From assembly GCA_030642995.1 (NCBI GenBank), contig DAOWMR010000004.1:1-26532 (forward strand): a stretch of 26,532 nt of DNA. The letters run 5' to 3'. A model generated the notes under the pieces. The model did not search any database, had not been told where the DNA came from, and worked only from the letters and a program-made list of their open reading frames with translations. This DNA is from Spirochaetales bacterium. GTDB lineage: Bacteria; Spirochaetota; Spirochaetia; DSM-27196; SLST01. The translations under genes were made by a program, and so were the position numbers. Of this stretch, positions 1 to 9,989 are shown piece by piece (position 1 is the first letter of the stretch; every line of letters begins with the position of its first letter).

Positions 1-829
1 AGAAGTCGAAGGCGGGCGCCGAGTGGGTGATCTTCCCGACGGAAATGAGATCGACGCCGGCGGCGCTCAGCGCGCCGATGTTCTCCAGAGTCACATTGCC
101 TGAAGCTTCCAGCTTGGTCGCGCCGTGCGGCGCCTCGACTACCGAAGCGATGGTCTCACCGTCCATGTTGTCAAGCATCACCACATCGGCGCCTGCCGCG
201 ACTGCCTCGTCTACGTCGTCCGGGCTCCTGCATTCCACCTCGATTCGAAACTGATCTCCCCACCGTTCCCGCACGCGGCGCACAGCCTCGGTGATCGACC
301 CACACAGATCGATATGGTTATCCTTGAGCATCACCATGTCGTGGAGGCCCATCCGGTGATTGATACCACCGCCGACCCGGACCGCGTACTTGGAGAGTTG
401 ACGGTATCCGGGGAGGGTCTTCCTGGTATCAAGCACCGCGGCTCGCCCACCGGCACGGGCTGCCTCAACGTAACGACGGGTGATTGTGGCGATGCCCGAT
501 AGGAACGACAGGAAATTCAGCGCGGTGCGTTCTGCCGTCAAGAGCGACGCCGACCTCCCGGTGACGGTTGCGACCTTGTTTCCCGGCGCCAGCGAGTCGC
601 CCTCGCGGCAGAGCCATTCAACAGTAGTATTCTCGTCAACCTCGCGAAAGACCAGATCAAACATGCCGCTACCGGCAAGAACACCACTATCCTTGCTCAG
701 CAGTGTGAGCGCACCCGTCTCGGCGTCGAATACAGCATTGGTCGTTACGTCACCCAGTTCGGCGAGGTCCTCCTGGAGTGCGAGGCGAACCAGATGGCCG
801 AACGCGGAGAAGTCCATGGCGGCAATCAT
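1..829 (-). CDS. nadC: Nicotinate-nucleotide pyrophosphorylase (carboxylating), 3' end cut by window edge
   Basis: Converts quinolinate and PRPP to nicotinate mononucleotide, CO2 and pyrophosphate in de novo NAD synthesis in the cytoplasm. The reading frame runs open from an ATG at 829 to the window edge (276 codons). Visible family blocks are an N-terminal GDVTT segment, the TAERTALNFLSFLSGIAT helix, LDTRKTLPGYR with its phosphate/substrate-binding Arg and Lys, GGGxNHRMGLHDMVMLKDNHI, the VEVE strand, VMLDNM, and a final SVGKITHSAPAFD block. That last block lies close to the normal C-terminus, so only a few residues are missing. The gene is divergent from nadA, which makes its substrate; the pairing supports the call. 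The start is preceded by a GGGG-rich stretch about 10 bases upstream, a weak ribosome site. An in-frame ATG four codons later is a less likely start. Confidence 0.95.
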   Translation of the reverse strand, partial: MIAAMDFSAFGHLVRLALQEDLAELGDVTTNAVFDAETGALTLLSKDSGVLAGSGMFDLVFREVDENTTVEWLCREGDSLAPGNKVATVTGRSASLLTAERTALNFLSFLSGIATITRRYVEAARAGGRAAVLDTRKTLPGYRQLSKYAVRVGGGINHRMGLHDMVMLKDNHIDLCGSITEAVRRVRERWGDQFRIEVECRSPDDVDEAVAAGADVVMLDNMDGETIASVVEAPHGATKLEASGNVTLENIGALSAAGVDLISVGKITHSAPAFDF

Positions 830-871
830 AGGTGCGGTTCCCCGAGAAATCAAGCGCCGTGGCACCCTCAG

Positions 872-901
872 TTGACGCTGCCCTCAGCGACCAAGTATCG
901 T
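872..901 (+). promoter_or_regulatory. Probable sigma-70 promoter of nadA
   Basis: TTGACG (872-877) and TATCGT (896-901) are separated by 18 bases, followed by a GGAGAG ribosome site (911-916) just before the nadA ATG. The same TATCGT -10 box occurs in the tRNA promoter in this window. Assigned by consensus matching only. Confidence 0.5.
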
Positions 902-920
902 TGATGGCACGGAGAGATCA

Positions 921-1976
<1,056 letters not shown>

Positions 1977-2003
1977 GAGCGTATTTGCGGAATGCCGTGC
2001 TCC

Positions 2004-5000
2004 TCAGGTGCGGGCATCGCTCCGCGCCGGAAAATCAGGAAGGCGCCGCGGGGTTACCTCTTGTTTCATGAGATAGCGGATCCCCTCAACTGCAGCAGCG
2101 GCGGCTGAAGTTGTAGTCGTGTAGGGGATCTTCCGACGCACCGTCCCTATCCGGATGTAGTCATCATCCGACTGCGTGAAACGGCCCTTGGGGGTGTTGA
2201 TCACCAGCTGGATGCGGCCCGCGTCCATGTGGTCGATAACGTTCGGGTGTCCCTCGTGGATCTTGAGGATCACTTCTGGAAAGACACCGCTCCGGAAGAG
2301 GAAATTGGCCGTACCGCGCGTTGCGGCAATCTGAAAGCCGAGATCCTGGAGCTTACGAACGGTGGGCAGGATCGTCTCCTTGTCAAACTCGTTCACCGAT
2401 ACAAATGCCCTCCCCGCGATGGGCAGGATACAACCGACCGAGGCCTGCGCTTTCGCAAATGCTTCCCCGAACGTCTCGCCAATCCCAATTGCCTCTCCCG
2501 TGGAACGCATTTCCGGCCCGAGAAGCGGATCAATGTCCTGGAATCGGTCGAAGCTGAAGACGGCTTCCTTCACCGCCCATCCCACTTTGCAGCTTCCGAC
2601 ACCGATCCCGGAGGCTCCCGATGCGACGAGACCCTGATCAGTCAAGGACCGGCCCCGCCAGAGTTTCACTGCCGCGTCGACAAGGTCAACGCCCGTCACT
2701 TTGGACAGAAACGGCACAGTTCGGGACGCACGAGGGTTCACTTCGAGAACGTAGAGTGTGGAGTCTTTCACCGCAAACTGTATGTTGATGAAGCCACGAA
2801 CACCGATGTCCAGAGCAATTCGGGCAGTCCAATTGGTCATCTCCTCGAGAAGACTCGGATGAGATTTGTACACCGGGAACACGCAGGCAGAGTCACCAGA
2901 GTGGATGCCTGCGGCCTCTATGTGCTGCATGATCCCGGCCACATAGATGTTCTTGCCGTCGCACAGCGCGTCCAGGTCATACTCGAACGCGTCCTCCAGG
3001 AACTGATCGACCAGAACGGGGTTTTCCCGGTCAGGTGCAGTGCGGTCCAGGAACCCCTGCAACTCCGAGGAGTTGTAGGCAATGAGCATGCTTCTTCCGC
3101 CCAGAACGAAGGAAGGACGCAACAGGACAGGAAATCCGATTTCCTCCGCGGCCTCGTACACGGCGTCCGGCGACTCCGCCATACGGTTCAGCGGCTGTCG
3201 CAATTCAAGCCGTCGCACAAGGTCACTGAACAGCCCCCGATCCTCCATACTCTGTATGCTCTCAACCGACGTCCCGACAATCCGGGCGCCTGCGGCCTCG
3301 AGGTCGGCCGCCATGTTCAGGGGAGTTTGACCACCGAGTTGGACCACAACGTCTCGAACGTGCTCCTTGCGCAACACCGCCTTCACCTCCTCGGCGGTGA
3401 GCGGCTCGATGTAGAGTCGGTCGGAGACATTGAAGTCGGTCGAGACTGTTTCCGGATTGGAGTTCATCATGATGGAGGTCACGCCGAGACGCCGATAGGC
3501 CATGGAGCTCAATGTGCAGCAGGTGTCAAACTCAAGTCCCTGCCCAATTCTGTTTGGCCCGCTTCCGATGATGAGCACCGCATCCGACCCGCAAGCCTTC
3601 CCTTCGTCTATTTCACCATAGGTCGAGTAGAAATATGGAGTCTCTGCGCCGAATTCCCCGGCGCAGGTATCAACCATATGATAGGCCGGCAGCAGTCGCC
3701 ACTTCTCCCGCCGTTCCTCCACCGTTCCTTCGGCCAGGCCCGCGACGGCCGCGATTCGCTCATCAGCAAGACCTGCGCGCTTGGCCTCGAGCAGCAGATC
3801 AGCGGTAAGTTCAGTCGTGGCAATCCGGCTCTCCAACTCGGCCAGATCAAGAAGCTGCTCGAGAAACCAGATGTCGTACCCCGTTCGATCAGCAATGTCG
3901 GACAAGCCGGCCTCACCTCTCGCCTTCAACAGTGTGTAGGCGGCGAAGATCCGTTGAGGGTGCAGGTTGTCGACCATGGCCGCAAGCTCTTCAACCGGAA
4001 TGGGAAGCTCTGTGAGACCGGGGACTCCCGTCTCTGCCGCCCGCAGAGCCTTGTTCAACGCTTCGAGAAAAGTGCGGCCAAGTGCAAGACTCTCACCGAC
4101 GCTCTTCATCTGAGTGCCCAGTTCGCCGTGACCGGTCGAAAACTTGTCCAGTTCGAATCGTGGCACCTTGACCGCGACGTAGTCCAGCGCGGGCTCAAAA
4201 CAACTGACGGTCTTCCCGGTGATATCGTTGGTGATCTCGTCCAGCGTGTATCCCACCGCCAGCCGCGCCGCGCACCGTGCGATAGGAAACCCCGTGGCCT
4301 TGCTCGAGAGGGCGGAGCTCCTGCTTACCCGGGGGTTCATTTCGATCACGACCATCCTGTCGCCGCCCGGCTCCATTGCGAACTGCACGTTGGATCCCCC
4401 GCAGTCAATACCGACAGCCCTGAGGATCTCAATGGACGCTGTCCGCATTCGCTGATACTCACGATCGCTCAACGTCTGGATGGGCGCGACCGTAATGGAG
4501 TCTCCCGTGTGTACTCCCATGGGATCCACGTTTTCAATGGAACAGACTACCACCGCATTGTCGGACCGATCTCGCATCACCTCCAGCTCAAATTCCTTCC
4601 AACCCAGGAGGGACTCTTCCACAAGGGCGGTGTGCACAGGGCTCTCCTTGAGAGCTCGCTGCATGTCGAGCTCCACCTCGCCGGTGGTCCGTGCGATGCT
4701 CCCTCCGCGACCACCAAGCGTGTAGCTCGGTCGGATGATGAGCGGAAGCCCGTGAACTCCCACAAACTCCAGCGCCTCATGGACCGATCCCGCCAGCTCG
4801 CTCACCGGGCTCTCCAGTCCAATTTCTGCAACCACCTTCTTGAACTCGCCACGGTCTTCCGCTCGCGTGATGGCGCCGAGTTTTGCGCCAATTACCTCTA
4901 CTCCGAACCGATCCAGAATGCCCTCTCGAGCAATTTCCATCGTCAGGTTGAGAGCCGTCTGGCCGCCCATTGTCGGAAGGAGGGCGTCCGGACGCTCGAC

Positions 5001-5237
5001 TCGGATAATCTCCTCCAGATACGCAACCTCCAGCGGATCCATGTAGATTGCGTCGGCTGTCCCGGGGGTGGTCATCACCGTCGCGGGATTCGGGTTCACG
5101 AGAATGACCTCGTATCCCTCTTCCTTGAGCGCCGTCACGGCCTGATTGCCCGAATAGTCAAACTCACAGGCCTGGCCGATTATGATCGGTCCACTTCCAA
5201 TGAGAAGTATCTTATGGAGATCGTCCCGACGCGGCAC
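2004..5237 (-). CDS. carB: Carbamoyl-phosphate synthase large subunit
   Basis: Makes carbamoyl phosphate from bicarbonate, two ATP and ammonia channelled from CarA, feeding pyrimidine and arginine synthesis. The 1077 residues match the usual length of about 1070. Two homologous ATP-grasp halves are visible: the first begins with a GSGPIIIGQACEFDYSG block near residue 14, the second with a GSGPNRIGQGLEFD block near 560. Each has its ATP-grasp Glu/Asn motif (EMNPRVSRSSAL; EVNPRASRTVPF). The C-terminal part from about 935 is an MGS-like allosteric domain. The start is GTG, directly abutting the carA stop (TGA-GTG), with GGAGGG at 5245-5250 inside the end of carA, so the two are translationally linked. 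A very long open frame on the opposite strand is a codon-bias shadow. Confidence 0.98.
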   Translation of the reverse strand: MPRRDDLHKILLIGSGPIIIGQACEFDYSGNQAVTALKEEGYEVILVNPNPATVMTTPGTADAIYMDPLEVAYLEEIIRVERPDALLPTMGGQTALNLTMEIAREGILDRFGVEVIGAKLGAITRAEDRGEFKKVVAEIGLESPVSELAGSVHEALEFVGVHGLPLIIRPSYTLGGRGGSIARTTGEVELDMQRALKESPVHTALVEESLLGWKEFELEVMRDRSDNAVVVCSIENVDPMGVHTGDSITVAPIQTLSDREYQRMRTASIEILRAVGIDCGGSNVQFAMEPGGDRMVVIEMNPRVSRSSALSSKATGFPIARCAARLAVGYTLDEITNDITGKTVSCFEPALDYVAVKVPRFELDKFSTGHGELGTQMKSVGESLALGRTFLEALNKALRAAETGVPGLTELPIPVEELAAMVDNLHPQRIFAAYTLLKARGEAGLSDIADRTGYDIWFLEQLLDLAELESRIATTELTADLLLEAKRAGLADERIAAVAGLAEGTVEERREKWRLLPAYHMVDTCAGEFGAETPYFYSTYGEIDEGKACGSDAVLIIGSGPNRIGQGLEFDTCCTLSSMAYRRLGVTSIMMNSNPETVSTDFNVSDRLYIEPLTAEEVKAVLRKEHVRDVVVQLGGQTPLNMAADLEAAGARIVGTSVESIQSMEDRGLFSDLVRRLELRQPLNRMAESPDAVYEAAEEIGFPVLLRPSFVLGGRSMLIAYNSSELQGFLDRTAPDRENPVLVDQFLEDAFEYDLDALCDGKNIYVAGIMQHIEAAGIHSGDSACVFPVYKSHPSLLEEMTNWTARIALDIGVRGFINIQFAVKDSTLYVLEVNPRASRTVPFLSKVTGVDLVDAAVKLWRGRSLTDQGLVASGASGIGVGSCKVGWAVKEAVFSFDRFQDIDPLLGPEMRSTGEAIGIGETFGEAFAKAQASVGCILPIAGRAFVSVNEFDKETILPTVRKLQDLGFQIAATRGTANFLFRSGVFPEVILKIHEGHPNVIDHMDAGRIQLVINTPKGRFTQSDDDYIRIGTVRRKIPYTTTTSAAAAAVEGIRYLMKQEVTPRRLPDFPARSDART

Positions 5238-6410
5238 TCAGCGGCCCTCCTTCATCGGTATCGTCTTCATAAACTCGTCAAGAACCCACAGAGCGTCCCG
5301 GGGACCCGGGGCTGCCTCCGGATGGAATTGGGTGGTCATCAAGGCCTGGCGCTTGCTGGAAAGGCCCTCAATTGAATTGTCGTTCGCATTCCGAAACCAT
5401 ACTTCACATCCATCCGGAAGGGAGGTTTCATTCACAGCAAACCCATGGTTCTGGCTCGTCACAAAGACCCTGCCGGTTGATTCGTCACGAACGGGATGAT
5501 TCACGCCATGATGTCCAAAGTTCATCTTGTAGGTGGTCGCTCCGAGACCCAACGCGACAAGCTGGTGCCCAAGACAGATACCGAAAACCGGCATTGTTCC
5601 GATCACTCCACTGACCAACTCAATTTGGTGAAGCAACACGGACGGGTCACCCGGCCCGTTTGACACGAGAAATGCGTCGGCCCCAACCGCTCGAATTTCT
5701 GATGCCGTCGCGCTGTTTGGAATGATTGTCACGCGACACTGCCGGCGCAGGAGTTCCCGAACTATGTTGGCCTTCACCCCGCAATCCAGCAGTGCAACAT
5801 GCGGCCGTCCGGATGGATTGACCACCGTCACGCTCGTCTGACCTGCTTCCGCGACCAAATCCCGCCCGGTCATTGACGGAAAGGCGCTGAGAATCTCAGC
5901 GACCTTTGAGAGTTCGGCAGCGCTGAGCCTCGTGGTGCCATTCCTGCCCGAACGAACGATTGCCCCGTTGCGGCTCCCGCGGTCACGCAGGCTCAGCGTC
6001 AGTCGCCGGGTATCTATGTCGCCGATTCCGGGTGTTCCATGAGTGCGGAGGAAGGTGTCAAGCGTATCTCGATTCCTTGGAACGCGGCCGCCATGAAACT
6101 CCCGGACGACTATGCCTGCTGCAGTGGTTGTGACAGTCCCGCCACCGCTCTCCGCCGGCGACTCGTTCCAGGCCGGATCGCAACCGTAATTCCCGATATG
6201 CGGGTAGGTCATGGCGACGATTTGTCCGGTGTACGACGGGTCGGTCAGAACCTCGTGGTATCCGGTCATGGAGGTGTTGAAGACAACTTCTCCAATTCCC
6301 TTCGGTGCCACGCCCTCCGCGGCCACCTCATCCGCCGCCGCTGCAGGGGAGCCAAACGAGTAACCTTCGTACCAGGATCCGTCATCAAGCACGAGCGCGC
6401 AACGATCCAC
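5238..6410 (-). CDS. carA: Carbamoyl-phosphate synthase small (glutaminase) subunit
   Basis: Hydrolyses glutamine and passes ammonia to CarB. I place the start at GTG 6410 (390 residues, family about 380). The protein then begins just before the conserved CALVLDDGSWYEGYSFG block, and GGAGGA (6418-6423) sits seven bases upstream. The open frame continues upstream to 6608, but that part crosses a terminator and two tRNA genes, so it is not coding. The N-terminal domain carries FNTSMTGYHEVLTDPSY. The C-terminal class I amidotransferase has the nucleophile Cys in FGICLGHQ, the NFGHHGVNHPV block and the catalytic His/Glu in FHPEAAPGP. The coding region starts only about 20 bases after a strong intrinsic terminator, which suggests read-through or attenuation control. 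Confidence 0.97.
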   Translation of the reverse strand: MDRCALVLDDGSWYEGYSFGSPAAAADEVAAEGVAPKGIGEVVFNTSMTGYHEVLTDPSYTGQIVAMTYPHIGNYGCDPAWNESPAESGGGTVTTTAAGIVVREFHGGRVPRNRDTLDTFLRTHGTPGIGDIDTRRLTLSLRDRGSRNGAIVRSGRNGTTRLSAAELSKVAEILSAFPSMTGRDLVAEAGQTSVTVVNPSGRPHVALLDCGVKANIVRELLRRQCRVTIIPNSATASEIRAVGADAFLVSNGPGDPSVLLHQIELVSGVIGTMPVFGICLGHQLVALGLGATTYKMNFGHHGVNHPVRDESTGRVFVTSQNHGFAVNETSLPDGCEVWFRNANDNSIEGLSSKRQALMTTQFHPEAAPGPRDALWVLDEFMKTIPMKEGR

Positions 6411-6429
6411 CAGCCTGTCCTCCGGATAC

Positions 6430-6452
6430 AAAAAAAGCCGGCTTTCGCCGGC
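6430..6452 (-). terminator. Intrinsic terminator between tRNA-Glu and carA
   Basis: Read on the minus strand, GCCGGC-GAAA-GCCGGC forms a perfect six-base-pair GNRA-capped hairpin, followed directly by seven T. It ends tRNA transcription 20 bases before the carA start. A small hairpin just 5' (GGCC-GCGT-GGCC, 6450-6461) overlaps its first arm and could compete with it. Confidence 0.9.
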
Positions 6453-6472
6453 CACGCGGCCTGAAACCGCTC

Positions 6473-6544
6473 TACCCCCTAGGGGAATCGAACCCCTGTC
6501 TGCAGACTGAGAATCTGCCGTCCTAGCCGCTAGACGAAGGGGGC
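6473..6544 (-). tRNA. tRNA-Glu (anticodon CTC)
   Basis: The 72-base cloverleaf has acceptor GCCCCCT paired with AGGGGGT (G1-T72 wobble), D arm GTCTAGCGGCTAGGAC, anticodon stem GCAGA/TCTGC with loop TTCTCAG giving anticodon CTC, a four-base variable loop, T arm AGGGG-TTCGATT-CCCCT and discriminator A. The 3' CCA is not encoded. It lies seven bases downstream of tRNA-Gln and is presumably co-transcribed with it. Confidence 0.95.
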
Positions 6545-6551
6545 AGGATAG

Positions 6552-6622
6552 CTTCCCGGGGAGGACTCGAACCCCCACTAGCAGAGCCAGAATCTGCGGT
6601 GCTACCATTACACAACCGGGAA
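6552..6622 (-). tRNA. tRNA-Gln (anticodon CTG)
   Basis: The 71-base cloverleaf has acceptor TTCCCGG/CCGGGAA, anticodon stem GCAGA/TCTGC with loop TTCTGGC giving anticodon CTG, T arm GGGGG-TTCGAGT-CCTCC with one G-T pair, and discriminator G. The 3' CCA is not encoded. It is first in a two-tRNA unit with tRNA-Glu. The linked pair is functionally apt: carA consumes glutamine, though this may be chance. Confidence 0.94.
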
Positions 6623-6638
6623 CGGCTTCTGTCGGCAG

Positions 6639-6667
6639 ACGATACTGATTGGCATGTTTGATGTCAA
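6639..6667 (-). promoter_or_regulatory. Sigma-70 promoter of the tRNA-Gln/tRNA-Glu unit
   Basis: On the minus strand a perfect TTGACA (6662-6667), a 17-base spacer and TATCGT (6639-6644) lie about 16 bases before the first base of tRNA-Gln. The best-matching promoter in the window. It is also the nearest clear promoter upstream of carAB. Confidence 0.8.
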
Positions 6668-6701
6668 GCTTCAGAGTTCGCCGTGCTCGCCGGCTGTCTG
6701 C

Positions 6702-7235
6702 TTATTCACCCATGAACTCGACCAGTGTCTCTACGCGAATGGGAGCGAGCTTCGCAGCATAACCGAGAGACGGCAGGCCAATGACGCTGAACACTGCCTC
6801 CACGGTGCCGCCCACTTCCTCAACGAGTTCTACGGTCGCCTTCAGCGTACCGCCGGTTGCCACCAAATCGTCAACAATCAGTACCCGGTCACCACTGTTG
6901 AGGTCCGCCCGATGGACCTCAATGGTATCGGTACCGTACTCGAGCGAATAGGTCCTCCGGTAGGTAGGTCCGGGAAGCTTGCCCTGCTTGCGAGCCAGAA
7001 CAAGCGGAATGCCGAGCTCATGCGCGAGCGGCGCACCAAAAACAAATCCCCGACTCTCAACCGCCATGATGGAATCAACCGCTCTATCCCGGTAGAGATC
7101 GATCATGGCCCGAACACAGTACCCGTAGGCCTCCGGATTCATCAGCACGCTCGTGATGTCATAGAAGATGATACCCGGCTTCGGGAAGTCAGGGATCCTC
7201 CTGATGGCGGCATCCAGGTCAAATTCAGCGGGCAT
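6702..7235 (-). CDS. apt: Adenine phosphoribosyltransferase
   Basis: Salvages adenine with PRPP to AMP in the cytoplasm. The 177 residues are the normal length for the family. Diagnostic segments are IPDFPKPGIIFYDIT at the N-terminus, the ESRGFVFGAPLAHELG block, RKQGKLPG, a YSLEYGTDTIEVH strand, and the PRPP-binding loop VLIVDDLVATGGT near residues 118-130. The ATG at 7235 has AGAGGA about seven bases upstream. It lies 26 bases downstream of the adenylate cyclase gene on the same strand, so the two are probably co-transcribed; the link between adenine salvage and a cAMP-producing enzyme may be incidental. Confidence 0.97.
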   Translation of the reverse strand: MPAEFDLDAAIRRIPDFPKPGIIFYDITSVLMNPEAYGYCVRAMIDLYRDRAVDSIMAVESRGFVFGAPLAHELGIPLVLARKQGKLPGPTYRRTYSLEYGTDTIEVHRADLNSGDRVLIVDDLVATGGTLKATVELVEEVGGTVEAVFSVIGLPSLGYAAKLAPIRVETLVEFMGE

Positions 7236-7261
7236 CGTACATTCCTCTCGGTTCCCGATGG

Positions 7262-9013
7262 CTATGCAAGACCATAGACTCGTCGTCGCCCCTGCCCACG
7301 CACCATGACCTCACCAATAAAGGTAACGGATCTCGCCACCACTTCCTCTTTGGGGGTCCCGTACATCACAACGTCCAATTCCTGCTGGGCCTCCACCACT
7401 TCCGCCGGCAGTATGAGGGGCCGCTTGTGCTCCTTCGTCAGCGTTTGAAGGCGGCTCGCCCCGTTGATTGGATTACCGATGATGTCAAACTGCACTCTGT
7501 GCCGACCACCGATGTGGGTAAATCTCAAGGGCCCGGCATCCACTCCAATGCCCACGGCTTCGAGCGCCGGCAACCCTTCGGCAACCCACTTCTCCTTGAG
7601 CCCGTCCAGTTTCTCCAGCATTGCCAGCGCCGCCCGGACTGCCCGGTTGACAGTGTCTTTCTCACTACGCGGGAAACCGAATACCGCAACGATCTCGTCA
7701 CCGACATACTTGTTCACGTAGCCACCGTAAGAATCAACCACCCCTTCCATTGCGGCCATGTAGTCGCTCATTACCCGCTGGACCTTGTCCGGATCGTGAT
7801 CGGTGACAAACTGAGTGTAGTTACGGACGTCCGAACAGACAACGACGGCCTCCCGCTCCACTCCGGTCGCGTAGCTCTCTATCAATTCCTGATGCTGCTG
7901 AATGAGTTCCGGGTCAAATCCAAGGCTTGTACGATAGCTCCTCATCAGCCACATCCGCCGGACAATTCCCACCCCGAGCAAGGGAACGATTAGCGCAACC
8001 AGGACGGCACTGTACGGTATCCAGACCCGCCATCCGACAAACAGAACCACGGGCGCAAGTAGCCCCGCGACCACGACCACGAGAGTCACAATTCTCCTGG
8101 GCACCCTCTGTGAGAGAGTCCACATCAGCGTGAGAACCGCCGCCAGCAGGGCCGCAATCAGCCAGCCGACAAACGGTGAGGATCGGACGATCTGACGGTC
8201 CTGACCAAAAGTCAGCGCCGCTGCGACCTGTGAATACACACCGGGAATCCTCACGCCACGCGTACCGGGCAGCTGGTAGCGATCACTCGCCGGAAGCGCC
8301 TGCCCCATGAACACCACCCTGCCGCGAAAAACGGAGAGCGGAGTCCGCAACTCATTTGCAAGTCGCTCCCCGTCGGACAGGAGTACGTCGGCCATGGAGA
8401 AAACAGGGATTTCACCCAGGTTCCGTGAGTAGTCAATCCAGGTTGGCTGCTCGGGCGGCCGGCTTGCGGTGGAAGGCCCGCCCTGCAGATAGCACGCGGC
8501 AACCCACGAGAGCGGCGGTGGGTCATCCACCACCGGGATGCGTCGCGGCACTGAATCACTCCCGGCAAATGCGAGCCAGCCGATCCCCGCAAACGAATTG
8601 CGCAGGGAATCCGTCGTGTAACTCGACGGGTCCTCCCCCGCAATCACCGGAATACCTGCGGCAATCCGCTGGGCCAGGGCAGGATCAAACTCCGGTTCGG
8701 AGGCGGCAAAGGCAACATCCCAGATGATCGCGCGGGCACCTGCGTTCTCGAGTATCTCGATGAGTTCCGGATAGAACTCGCGCCACGAACTATCAAAGAG
8801 ACGATCCAGCCGTGCTTCCGAGTCCACGTCCGCCAGGATGATTGCCACCTGATCGTAGTCCTTGGTGCCGGCCCCGCCCCGACCGACAGCAAATCTGAAA
8901 TCGATGAGCCCGTACTCCACTCGCAACGGTTCACCGATAAACGGAAGGATCAGCAGCATGGTGACGGCAATGATAATCGCCCGCTCAAGGTTCCTTCGGT
9001 TGAGAATGGACAT
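7262..9013 (-). CDS. CHASE2-domain adenylate cyclase (class III)
   Basis: Membrane-bound signalling enzyme of 583 residues. An N-terminal membrane anchor (about 13-27) is followed by an extracytoplasmic CHASE2 sensor (about 30-275, with an IIWDVAFA segment), three hydrophobic spans (about 285-350) and a cytoplasmic class III cyclase domain (about 385-583). Both metal-binding Asp residues are visible (CSDVRNYT and KYVGDEIVAVFG). The Lys before YVGDE and the Asp in QFDIIGNPINGASRLQ are the adenine-selecting pair, as in the mammalian C2 QYDIWGN motif, which favours cAMP over cGMP. The transition-state Asn and Arg (PINGASR) are present. The gene follows the FecR-like gene with only two bases between stop and start, a pairing common for CHASE2 cyclases. 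The stimulus sensed is unknown. Confidence 0.93.
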   Translation of the reverse strand: MSILNRRNLERAIIIAVTMLLILPFIGEPLRVEYGLIDFRFAVGRGGAGTKDYDQVAIILADVDSEARLDRLFDSSWREFYPELIEILENAGARAIIWDVAFAASEPEFDPALAQRIAAGIPVIAGEDPSSYTTDSLRNSFAGIGWLAFAGSDSVPRRIPVVDDPPPLSWVAACYLQGGPSTASRPPEQPTWIDYSRNLGEIPVFSMADVLLSDGERLANELRTPLSVFRGRVVFMGQALPASDRYQLPGTRGVRIPGVYSQVAAALTFGQDRQIVRSSPFVGWLIAALLAAVLTLMWTLSQRVPRRIVTLVVVVAGLLAPVVLFVGWRVWIPYSAVLVALIVPLLGVGIVRRMWLMRSYRTSLGFDPELIQQHQELIESYATGVEREAVVVCSDVRNYTQFVTDHDPDKVQRVMSDYMAAMEGVVDSYGGYVNKYVGDEIVAVFGFPRSEKDTVNRAVRAALAMLEKLDGLKEKWVAEGLPALEAVGIGVDAGPLRFTHIGGRHRVQFDIIGNPINGASRLQTLTKEHKRPLILPAEVVEAQQELDVVMYGTPKEEVVARSVTFIGEVMVRGQGRRRVYGLA

Positions 9014-9015
9014 CT

Positions 9016-9927
9016 CTACTGGTTGGCTACCGCGTTCCAGTCAACGGCAGGCTGTGCGCGTCGCGCGTCGCGAAGCAGGCTCGTTGCCTCCGCATTGCGG
9101 TTCTGCTCGCGTAACAGAGTGTACTTCGTTGAAATTGCTTCCACGGCCGCCGTGGAGAGTGGTCCGCTCTGGAGATAGGCGTCAAGCGATGCGTCGGCAA
9201 TTTCGTCCTCCTCGGCATAGTACGCGGCGATCCCCCCGATAAGCTGCAGCCGTGGGGTGAGCAGACACGCATTTTCCGGTTCAGGATCGGCCAGGGCATA
9301 CTCGAAACTGGCAGCCATTGCCGCATGAAAATCCCCCATCCCCATCAGTGCGTAGGCCAGGTTGACATAGTACTCCTCAACCTCGTAATCCCCGTCCTCG
9401 GGAAACTCAATCAGTCTCAGAGACTCCACAGCCGATTCAAATCGGCCGGCATCAATCTGGTGCAAAGCTTCCGCAAACATCTCGTTCGGGTCTATGTCGA
9501 ATACCCATGCAGTCGTCGGCCCCTGCACCTCCGCAGCACGCCCGCCCGCGACTATGACGTCATCCTCCGGGGGTGCGAGGCTCCGCGTGAGTTCACGCAA
9601 AACGCGCGCGAAAAAACCCTCACCCTTCCCCTGACGCCGATCAGAGACAAACGTTGATATTGGTGTGGTGGAGTTTGGCCCAATGGTGTGTTCTTCGCCG
9701 TCTATCGTGACATATGCCCAGCTCTCGTAGTCGGTTTTCACAATCGACGCTTGGTAAACGGCTTCCGGAATTACCGCATGTACGAACTCACCGACGCCAA
9801 AGGCGTCGATCTCAACGAAACCGTACAGCTTCTCGATGGAGCCAATGGGCGATTGGGCCATTGCAGCCGTGGAAACGACAAACAAAACACCAACAAGTGC
9901 GATAGCGCGGGGTATGAGACGTCGCAT
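9016..9927 (-). CDS. FecR-like exported protein with TPR-like C-terminal half
   Basis: A Sec signal peptide is clear (RR, then a hydrophobic ALVGVLFVVSTAAMA stretch, cleavage after AMA-Q). Residues about 30-100 look like a degenerate FecR domain (GSIEKLYGFVEI followed by strands with SWAYVTIDGEEHTIGPNS). The C-terminal half (about 145-300) is helical with weak TPR-like repeats. I choose the ATG at 9927 (303 residues); a GTG six codons upstream (9945) is possible but has no ribosome site. A TACGAT -10-like box lies six bases before this ATG. It forms a tight two-gene unit with the CHASE2 cyclase and probably supplies periplasmic input to it; this is inferred from the recurrent FecR/CHASE2 pairing. 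Confidence 0.75.
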   Translation of the reverse strand: MRRLIPRAIALVGVLFVVSTAAMAQSPIGSIEKLYGFVEIDAFGVGEFVHAVIPEAVYQASIVKTDYESWAYVTIDGEEHTIGPNSTTPISTFVSDRRQGKGEGFFARVLRELTRSLAPPEDDVIVAGGRAAEVQGPTTAWVFDIDPNEMFAEALHQIDAGRFESAVESLRLIEFPEDGDYEVEEYYVNLAYALMGMGDFHAAMAASFEYALADPEPENACLLTPRLQLIGGIAAYYAEEDEIADASLDAYLQSGPLSTAAVEAISTKYTLLREQNRNAEATSLLRDARRAQPAVDWNAVANQ

Positions 9928-9989
9928 ACACCTATCGTAGCGCACCCACGACGCAAATGAAAGTGCAAAAGGCCGGAGAGAACTGCAAC

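Noticed and set aside
2229..5375. A 1048-codon open frame on the plus strand
   Set aside because: It lies almost wholly antisense to carB, resembles no known protein and has a biased composition expected from the mirrored codon pattern of a G+C-rich gene.
6411..6608. A 66-residue N-terminal extension of carA
   Set aside because: It crosses tRNA-Glu, part of tRNA-Gln and a terminator; the GTG at 6410 has a proper ribosome site and gives the normal protein length.
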